A stretch of DNA of 6,358 nt. It comes from Bacteroidales bacterium. Its GTDB lineage: Bacteria; Bacteroidota; Bacteroidia; Bacteroidales; JAAUTT01. The DNA is taken from contig JAAUTT010000275.1 in assembly GCA_012031335.1 (NCBI GenBank), positions 1 to 6,358 of the forward strand. Reading direction: 5' to 3'. The translations under genes and the position numbers were made by a program. How positions within the stretch are numbered: position 1 is the first letter of the stretch; the number at the start of each line of letters is the position of its first letter. Under the pieces are notes generated by a model. It did not search any database. It was not told where the DNA came from and was given only the letters and a program-made list of their open reading frames with translations. This document shows positions 1 through 4,583 of this stretch, in pieces.

Positions 1-341
1 ATCGCCCGAAGTGTCTCGATATTTTCAAATACCCGACACCAGGAAATGATACAGGAATTAAAAGTTGCAGGTATTCAATTCAATTAAGCGAAGAAGAAAC
101 ATCGCTCATCTCGGAAAAGCTCTCGGGTAGCACCATAGTAGTTTCGGGTACATACAAAAGCCTGTCGCGCGACAGATGAAAACCTAATCGAAAACATGGA
201 GGAAAAAATGCTTCGGGGGTATCAGCGAAAACAACATACCTGCTGGCAGGTGACAAACCCGGGCCTGATAAGGTGCAGAAAGCTAATAAGCTGGGCGTGA
301 GAATTATTTCAGAGGACGATTTTTTGAAATTATTAGAATAA
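1..341 (+). CDS. ligA: NAD-dependent DNA ligase LigA, C-terminal fragment (BRCT domain), frameshifted
   Basis: This is the 3' end of the NAD+-dependent DNA ligase that seals nicks between Okazaki fragments and during repair; the start lies left of the window. Seen: the opening frame gives [20 protein letters not shown], the end of the helix-hairpin-helix region. A BRCT domain follows, with [18 protein letters not shown], then [18 protein letters not shown], then [19 protein letters not shown] and a terminal KLLE before TAA at 339-341. These pieces are not in one frame. One base is missing near 82-86, and three more near 173-176, 185-186 and 198-200; the last three together restore the frame. 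The in-frame stops at 85 and 177 therefore look artefactual. The identification rests on the BRCT tail (GG, the TTYLLAG core, the KANKLGV helix) and is firm. The BRCT domain aids DNA binding in this family; the catalytic adenylation domain is not in the window. Confidence 0.88.
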
Positions 342-349
342 TTTCTAAA
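322..349 (+). terminator. AT-rich hairpin over the ligA stop codon, possible weak terminator
   Basis: GAAATTAT (326-333) and ATAATTTC (338-345) form a perfect 8-bp stem with loop TAGA. After one T-T mismatch the stem can gain three more A-T pairs (322-324 with 347-349). The ligA stop codon lies inside the structure. The stem has almost no G-C pairs, and the nearest T-run (361-366) is about 15 bases downstream, so termination would be weak. It may only reflect AT-rich composition. The downstream gene starts 30 bp after the ligA stop and could be read through from ligA. Confidence 0.3.
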
Positions 350-371
350 CTTTACACAAATTTTTTACAAC

Positions 372-932
372 GTGGAATTCGCTAAAAATCTTCAACGCAG
401 AGCCGGTAAATATTTTCTCTCGAAACGACTGAAGCAATTTAACCGTATACGTCAGATGCATACGCTAAAAACTGCCCAAACAGCAGGCATTATTGTAACA
501 CCTACCGATCAGGACAGCTTCGAGCAAATTAAAAAATTCCTTAACTATCTCAACAACCTGGGTGTTAAGGTGTTTATTCTTGGCTTTGTTGACGATAAAA
601 AAATACCTGATAATTTCCTTTTCTGGAAAGGAATTAACCTCTTTTCGCGTAACGACCTTAACTGGGCTGGCATACCCGAATCTACCACCGTTAACGACTT
701 TATCGATCAACCTTTCGATATGCTCATTGACTTAAGCCTTCCCGATCATTTTCCGGTTCAATATATTTCGACACTTTCAAAGTCGTACTTTAAAGTTGGT
801 CGTCTCGACAGCAACATTCACCAATGTTACGATCTCATGTTCGAGTTAAAGGACGAGTCGTCGCTGAACGACTACATCGAAAACCTCACTCATTACCTGA
901 ATTTGCTGAGCAACCAAATTAGTTCGAAATAA
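372..932 (+). CDS. Conserved hypothetical protein, DUF6913-like
   Basis: This is an intact 186-residue protein with no signal peptide or membrane segment visible, so probably cytoplasmic. Its N-terminus is basic and helical (KNLQRRAGKYFLSKRLKQF). An alpha/beta-looking core follows, with strands GIIVTP (about 39-44), KVFILGFV (about 66-73) and FDMLIDLSLP (about 114-123), then PVQYISTLSKSYFKVG. The FD-LIDLSL...P-QYI pattern and the place between ligA and dapA match what I recall of the Bacteroidota family DUF6913; this is from memory, not a search. Its function is unknown. The start is GTG at 372 with no clear Shine-Dalgarno sequence. No other start lies upstream in frame, and the first internal ATG (residue 29) would remove the conserved basic segment. 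The gene lies 30 bp after ligA and 59 bp before dapA on the same strand, which allows co-transcription. Confidence 0.8.
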   Translation: MEFAKNLQRRAGKYFLSKRLKQFNRIRQMHTLKTAQTAGIIVTPTDQDSFEQIKKFLNYLNNLGVKVFILGFVDDKKIPDNFLFWKGINLFSRNDLNWAGIPESTTVNDFIDQPFDMLIDLSLPDHFPVQYISTLSKSYFKVGRLDSNIHQCYDLMFELKDESSLNDYIENLTHYLNLLSNQISSK

Positions 933-991
933 TTTGGCAGAAAGAAAATTTAATTATTTTTACCTGCTGAAAAACATATTTTTATTAAACC

Positions 992-1876
992 ATGGCGGAC
1001 GCGAGATTTACGGGGACCGGAGTTGCAATTGTAACACCTTTTAACATTGATTATAGTGTGGATTTCCCTTCCCTTGAGAAGATTACAGATTACTGTATAA
1101 CCAACGGGGTAAGCTACATTGTTGTATTGGGAACTACAGGAGAATCGGCCACACTCACAAAAGAAGAAAAAAAGGAAGTTGTTAAAACAGTAGTTAAAGC
1201 TTCTGCCGGACGTGTTCCCATTGTTATTGGCATTGGAGGAAACTTCACCCAGGAAGTAGTCGAAACCATCAAAAACGCCGACTTTCAAGGAATCGAAGCA
1301 ATTCTTTCCGTGTCGCCCTATTACAACAAACCCAATCAAAACGGGCTATACGAGCATTATAAGGTCATTGCACAGGTAAGTCCGCTTCCGATAATTCTTT
1401 ATAATGTTCCGGGGCGTACGGGTATGAATATGACAGCTCACACTGTTGTAAAACTGGCCCATGATTTCAAAAATATTATTGCCGTTAAAGAAGCAAGTGG
1501 TAATCTTGTTCAGGTAATGGAAATTCTCCGTGACAAACCAGCCGATTTTTCTGTTATTTCGGGAGATGATGCATTAACACTCCCCATGATTTCGGTTGGT
1601 GCAACTGGTGTTATATCTGTAATTGCCAACTCACACCCCAAAGAATTTTCCATTATGGTTGACGAAGCTATTGGAGGGAATTATCAACTGGCACGAAAAA
1701 TTCACCTGAGTTTAATCGAAACCATCAACCTCTTATTTGTGGATGGTAGTCCCGGTGGCGTAAAAGCAATCCTGGAAATGAGAAAACTTTGCCAAAATGT
1801 TGTACGGTTACCATTGATGCCCGTTTCGGATAATATTTACAAAAAAATAAAGGAAGAAGTGTTTCAGGCAAAGTAA
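992..1876 (+). CDS. dapA: 4-hydroxy-tetrahydrodipicolinate synthase DapA
   Basis: The protein is complete at 294 residues, the usual family length. DapA condenses pyruvate with L-aspartate semialdehyde in the cytoplasm, the first committed step toward meso-diaminopimelate and lysine. It is a TIM-barrel class I aldolase. Seen: the pyruvate-binding GTTGES loop (47-52, with T48 and T49), YYNKP (110-114, Y111 of the proton relay), LYNVPGRTG (136-144, with catalytic Y137 and R142 for the semialdehyde carboxylate), and the Schiff-base lysine K166 in AVKEASG. SGDDALTLP (190-198) and the GATGVISVIAN segment follow. Numbering runs four above E. coli DapA. All key residues are present. The ATG at 992 follows an A/T-rich leader without an obvious Shine-Dalgarno sequence, as is common in Bacteroidota. 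No lysine riboswitch or leader peptide is visible in the 59-bp upstream gap. Confidence 0.97.
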   Translation: MADARFTGTGVAIVTPFNIDYSVDFPSLEKITDYCITNGVSYIVVLGTTGESATLTKEEKKEVVKTVVKASAGRVPIVIGIGGNFTQEVVETIKNADFQGIEAILSVSPYYNKPNQNGLYEHYKVIAQVSPLPIILYNVPGRTGMNMTAHTVVKLAHDFKNIIAVKEASGNLVQVMEILRDKPADFSVISGDDALTLPMISVGATGVISVIANSHPKEFSIMVDEAIGGNYQLARKIHLSLIETINLLFVDGSPGGVKAILEMRKLCQNVVRLPLMPVSDNIYKKIKEEVFQAK

Positions 1877-1915
1877 TTCTTACATTCTGCTTGTTCTTTT
1901 TAGTAAATAGTACTT

Positions 1916-2601
1916 ATGAAAGATACCTGGACAAAAGCTTTTGAACCTCTGCTGAAATTATACGAAAACCGGAAACATCCTCTGGATTATCAAAACCGAT
2001 ATCAGTTATTGGTTATGGTTATTCTTTCAGCCCGCGATACGGATAAACATATCAATAACCTGGCTCCCACATTCTTTGAGGCTTATCCTACACTTCAATC
2101 ATTATCAAAAGCGGCTCCCGCTGACCTGCATCCATACATCAGTAAAGTTTCGGGCTTTAATAAAAAAATCAATTGGCTTATTGAAATTGCCACTGAACTA
2201 GGTGAGGACAACAATATACCCTGGACTATACATGAATTAACGAAATTACCGGGTATCGGAAGAAAAACGGCTAATGTTATCATCCGCGAATCGGGCGGCG
2301 TAGCCGAAGGCGTGATAGTTGATTACATGTGGTACGTGTAGCTCCCCGCATAGGAGTGGCTGTTGGTAGCAATCCCGAAAAAATTGAAAAACAGCTCATG
2401 GATGCTATTCCTGATAAACAGCACTGGAATAATTTGGGAATGGGTATTTCCTTTCTTGGCCGGGATATATGCAGACCTAAAAATCCAAAATGTCCGGAAT
2501 GTGTTACGAATGCTTTTTGTCAGTATTACGGGCAGATAAGAATTGGGAAAACACCTGAAGCGGTAAAAACACCTTTGAAGGAACCGAAAAGAAATTTCTA
2601 A
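1916..2601 (+). CDS. nth: Endonuclease III-family DNA glycosylase/AP lyase, frameshifted
   Basis: This is a base-excision repair enzyme of the HhH-GPD superfamily that would remove oxidised pyrimidines and cut at abasic sites. Seen: helix-hairpin-helix LPGIGRKTAN (111-120) with catalytic lysine K117, catalytic aspartate D136 in IVD (codon 2321-2323), and a C-terminal 4Fe-4S motif C-x6-C-x2-C-x5-C encoded at 2470-2520. The first frame hits TAG at 2339-2341, but the family sequence resumes one frame over with HVVRVAPRIG from 2326. The break falls on the Thr codon of the usual VDTHV motif: only two bases (2324-2325) remain where three are expected. Corrected length is about 228 residues, normal for the family. 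The position of E. coli Gln41 holds Arg (SAR, R40), and the loop with E. coli Leu81 reads GFN instead of LYN, so this may be a divergent paralogue. It starts at ATG, 39 bp after dapA. Confidence 0.88.
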
Positions 2602-2615
2602 AAATCTGTTTTACA

Positions 2616-2631
2616 TGGCTGATTACAGCCA
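2616..2631. terminator. Short hairpin between converging genes, possible bidirectional terminator
   Basis: TGGCTG (2616-2621) and CAGCCA (2626-2631) form a perfect 6-bp stem with four G-C pairs and loop ATTA. It lies in the 36-bp gap between the endonuclease III stop (2601) and the stop of the converging DUF721 gene (2638). The plus-strand side is followed by the T-rich GAATATTTATTTTATT; the minus-strand side is followed by TGTAAAACAGATTTTTAG, which also has T's but no clean run. The position suits a shared terminator; the short stem keeps confidence modest. Confidence 0.5.
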
Positions 2632-2637
2632 GAATAT

Positions 2638-2928
2638 TTATTTTATTACCATATCGTCGATCACCGATTCCCCTACCCTGTCGTTTACAGCCTTAACCAT
2701 TGCCGAACGCATCATATTTAGCTCGGCACGCACAATCGAGGATGTTAAACGTATAAACATTACCCGGCGGTGAATTGTAACGTTTCCCAAATGCCGCGCT
2801 ACTGTTTTACCCATCATTTCTTTCCATACCCTGATAGCTTCCACTTCTTTGAGCTTCTGCTTTATCTGCAGTTGATCAAGTATCAGATCCACCACATCTT
2901 TGATATTCTGGGTATTCGATCTTTTCAT
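2638..2928 (-). CDS. DUF721 / DciA-like protein
   Basis: This is an intact 96-residue protein encoded just after recF. Seen: an N-terminal MKRSNTQNIKDVV segment, the conserved IRVWKEMMGKTVARHL motif (32-47, with W35 and G40), VTIHRRVMFIRLTSS (50-64) and VRAELNMMR (66-74), ending in a VIDDMVIK strand. This is the layout of the DUF721 (DciA) domain, which covers nearly the whole protein, as in other Bacteroidota members. Established: in bacteria without DnaC or DnaI, DciA proteins help load the replicative helicase DnaB. Inferred: this protein plays that part here, in line with its recF neighbour; the sequence alone does not prove it. The ATG (2926-2928) lies 11 bp after the recF stop, so translation is probably coupled within one transcript. 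Confidence 0.85.
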   Translation of the reverse strand: MKRSNTQNIKDVVDLILDQLQIKQKLKEVEAIRVWKEMMGKTVARHLGNVTIHRRVMFIRLTSSIVRAELNMMRSAMVKAVNDRVGESVIDDMVIK

Positions 2929-2939
2929 AATTTAATTTT

Positions 2940-2947
2940 TCACCTCC
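2940..2947 (-). promoter_or_regulatory. Strong Shine-Dalgarno match overlapping the recF stop codon
   Basis: Read on the minus strand, the last recF codons spell GGAGGTGA, an eight-base complement of the conserved 16S anti-Shine-Dalgarno tail; TGA is the recF stop. The GGAGG core (2943-2947) ends 14 bases before the DUF721 ATG, longer than the usual 5-9. It may serve as a DUF721 ribosome binding site or support re-initiation after recF, or it may simply reflect the codons Arg-Arg-stop. Confidence 0.4.
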
Positions 2948-4042
2948 GAAACGCCCAGCGAAGATATCTCAAAATCCGGAATTCGCTGGCAACTTCCTGC
3001 ATTAACTGTGAAATATTATTGCGGTCTGTATCCGTAATAAAAATCTGGCCAAAAGTTTGCCCCGACACCAGTTTTATCAACTGCATCACACGCACTGCAT
3101 CGAACTTGTCAAAAATATCATCGAGTAAAAGGATAGGCTGTTTATCGGTTTTCCTTCGTATCAGACTTAGCTCGGCAAGCTTGAGCGATACAAGCAATGT
3201 TTTTGCGGCCCTGGGAACCTACCCTTTTCATAGGATAACCATTTTGTGTAAAAATCAGGTCATCCTTATGAATACCAGTAGAGGTATATTCAAGTGCCAG
3301 ATCTTTCTGAACTGTTTGTTTCAGCAGTGTATCCAGCGGAGCATTTTCGAGCTGCGATTCATATAAAAGCTGCACATCTTCAGCTCCATTGGATATATGC
3401 TGATAAAATTCCAGGAAAAGTCCGGTAAGTTCTTCAATAAAAGTTTTCCTTCCCTTAAAAATAGTTTCACCATACAGGGTTAACTGACTGTCCCAAACTT
3501 CAAGCATATCCATATCGGTTTTACCCGAACGGGCAAATTCCTTCAGAAGACTGTTTCGCTGGGCAAGCGCCTTGTTGTAGCGGATAAGAGCATCGAGATA
3601 ATGCTTATCGTATTGCGATATGGCACTATCGATAAATTTACGGCGATCGTCGCTACCTCCGTAAACCAGTTCGGCATCGGAGGGAGATGCTATGATAAGC
3701 GGAATTAATCCGATATGTTCCGAAAGCTTATCGTAGCTTTTCTTATTTCGTTTCATCACCTTTTTGCCCGGTTTTAAACCCGCAACTAATATTTTCGGGT
3801 AATTCGTCGAATTCAAATTGACCTTGTATCAGAAAAAAATCGTCTCCATGCCTGATGTTTAAGGAATCGGTTGCTGTGAAATAACTTTTGCAAAGGGCAA
3901 GATAATGAATGGCATCGAGTAGATTAGTCTTTCCGGAACCATTGGCTCCAACAAAACAATTTATCTTGGAACTCAAATTTAACTCAAGTTCCATATAACT
4001 TTTAAAATTGATCAACTGAAGTGATTGCAGGGAAATATTCAT
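2940..4042 (-). CDS. recF: DNA replication and repair protein RecF, frameshifted
   Basis: RecF is an ABC/SMC-type ATPase that, with RecO and RecR, helps load RecA on gapped single-stranded DNA. Seen from the N-terminus: LQLINFKSY, Walker A GANGSGKT (residues 32-39), HIGLIPLIIASPSDAELV and GGSDDRRKFID, SQYDKHYLDALIRYNKALAQRN, the ABC signature region beginning VGSQG, and Walker B ILLLDDIFDKFD near 3100-3135. The protein is in three frames. Near the A5 run read from 3761-3765, GFKTGQK continues as VMKRNKKSYDKL in the next frame (one extra base or two missing). Near the A5 run read from 3200-3204, one missing A would give GSQGRKKTLLVSLKLAEL. Repaired, it is about 366 residues, the normal length. 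The start is ATG at 4040-4042, with the usual short N-terminus before the first strand. DUF721 follows after 11 bp. Confidence 0.92.
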
Positions 4043-4165
4043 AAAACGATGCTTGCCTGCAAAATAGAGAATAAACTATTCGTATCTAAATAAAGATGCT
4101 AACAATTAACCAGCTGACTTAAGATCAGATTTTCAAGAGCTGGTACAATCCTTTAAGGAATTTAA
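4043..4165. other. Non-coding stretch upstream of recF
   Basis: This AT-rich stretch should hold the recF promoter, read leftward, because a strong terminator separates recF from secA. I could not find a convincing Bacteroidota promoter (TTTG box with TAnnTTTG) on the minus strand. On the plus strand, the part from about 4120 may be an out-of-frame continuation of the receptor-like fragment: LVQSFKEF is followed, after a probable one-base loss in the AAA at 4164-4166, by ITGTTFETGG. No intact gene is visible. Confidence 0.4.
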
Positions 4166-4483
4166 ATTACAGGTACAACCTTTGAAACAGGAGGTCTTTT
4201 GGTGGATGCTGATGCCTATTTTAAATCATATACCGGAATTCAGGAATACATTTTTATGAATCCCCTGGAAGTTTCGCATGTGTCGGCTAAGCTTATCCCG
4301 GTATTCAAAAAAGCAGAAAGCATGCCCCAACCATAATTCAGCTATTATAAAATCGGTAAAGGAAAGTTGTATGGCATTCATCTAATATTGAGATATAAAG
4401 CTCAAAATTACACTGGGTGGATATCGTATTCAATCAGCCGAAGTTTGTATAGTTTCGATGAAATTAAAGGTAAGATACCCTAA
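4166..4483 (+). pseudogene. Remnant of a TonB-dependent receptor-like outer-membrane protein
   Basis: One plus-strand frame reads as about 105 codons resembling part of a beta-barrel from a Bacteroidota TonB-dependent receptor. It contains TFETGGLLVDADAYFKSYTG, IQEYIFMNP, then GKGKLYGIHLILRYKAQ and NYTGWISYSISRSLYSFDEI. The pattern of GKG-x-x-YG, a hydrophobic strand, YTGWISYS-SRS and FDEI is typical of these barrels, where it is followed by the extracellular loop and DRxH region. Here the frame has an internal TAA at 4334-4336, lacks a start codon, and ends at TAA 4481-4483 just after FDEIKGKIP. A full receptor has roughly 700-1000 residues, so plug domain, signal peptide and most of the barrel are absent. 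The neighbours are housekeeping genes on the other strand. It could be a decayed gene relic or a misassembled piece. The family call is from remembered patterns; no search was run. Confidence 0.6.
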
Positions 4484-4490
4484 ACAGGCT

Positions 4491-4529
4491 AAAAAAAAGA
4501 AGTTAACCGAAATTCAGTTAACTTCTTTT
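4491..4529 (-). terminator. Strong rho-independent terminator of secA
   Basis: AAAAGAAGTTAAC (4495-4507) and GTTAACTTCTTTT (4517-4529) form a perfect 13-bp stem with a 9-base loop. Read on the minus strand, downstream of the secA stop at 4584, the hairpin runs straight into eight T's (the complement of A's 4491-4498), a classic intrinsic terminator. On the plus strand a T4 follows, so weaker termination there is possible. It would isolate recF from secA transcription. Confidence 0.85.
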
Positions 4530-4537
4530 ATATCATT

Positions 4538-4557
4538 CTGGCAATTGAATTTGCCAG
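4538..4557. repeat. Second inverted repeat after secA
   Basis: CTGGCAA (4538-4544) and TTGCCAG (4551-4557) form a perfect 7-bp stem with loop TTGAAT. It sits 26 bp past the secA stop, upstream of the main terminator in the direction of secA transcription. No T-run follows on either strand, so it is probably not a terminator alone. It could stabilise the 3' end of the secA mRNA or act with the main hairpin. Confidence 0.5.
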
Positions 4558-4583
4558 TTACTTTATGTCTATAACATTAAGGT

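Noticed and set aside
933..991. Lysine riboswitch or leader ahead of dapA
   Set aside because: The gap is only 59 bp, far too short for the lysine riboswitch, and holds no stable hairpin.
465..1339. Minus-strand frames opposite the DUF6913-like gene and dapA
   Set aside because: The plus-strand genes carry clear family motifs; the antisense translations do not resemble any protein.
2329..2601. Separate 90-residue iron-sulfur protein after the endonuclease III stop
   Set aside because: It starts in the middle of the HhH-GPD fold and carries exactly the missing C-terminal half with the C-x6-C-x2-C-x5-C cluster, so it is the same gene after a frameshift.
2770..3366. Long plus-strand open frame of 198 codons opposite recF and DUF721
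   Set aside because: It runs antisense across two recognisable genes, has a low-complexity Cys/Ile/Phe-rich translation with no family pattern, and is a by-product of the real minus-strand codons.
3142..3816. Programmed ribosomal frameshifting in recF
   Set aside because: The A5 runs are suggestive, but neither site has a clear X-XXY-YYZ slippery heptamer with a downstream structure, and similar breaks occur in three other housekeeping genes, so sequence error is simpler.
4043..4110. Bacteroidota-type promoter for recF
   Set aside because: On the minus strand TATTTTG is one base short of TAnnTTTG, and no well-placed TTTG/TTG box could be assigned; in such AT-rich sequence the near-match is weak.
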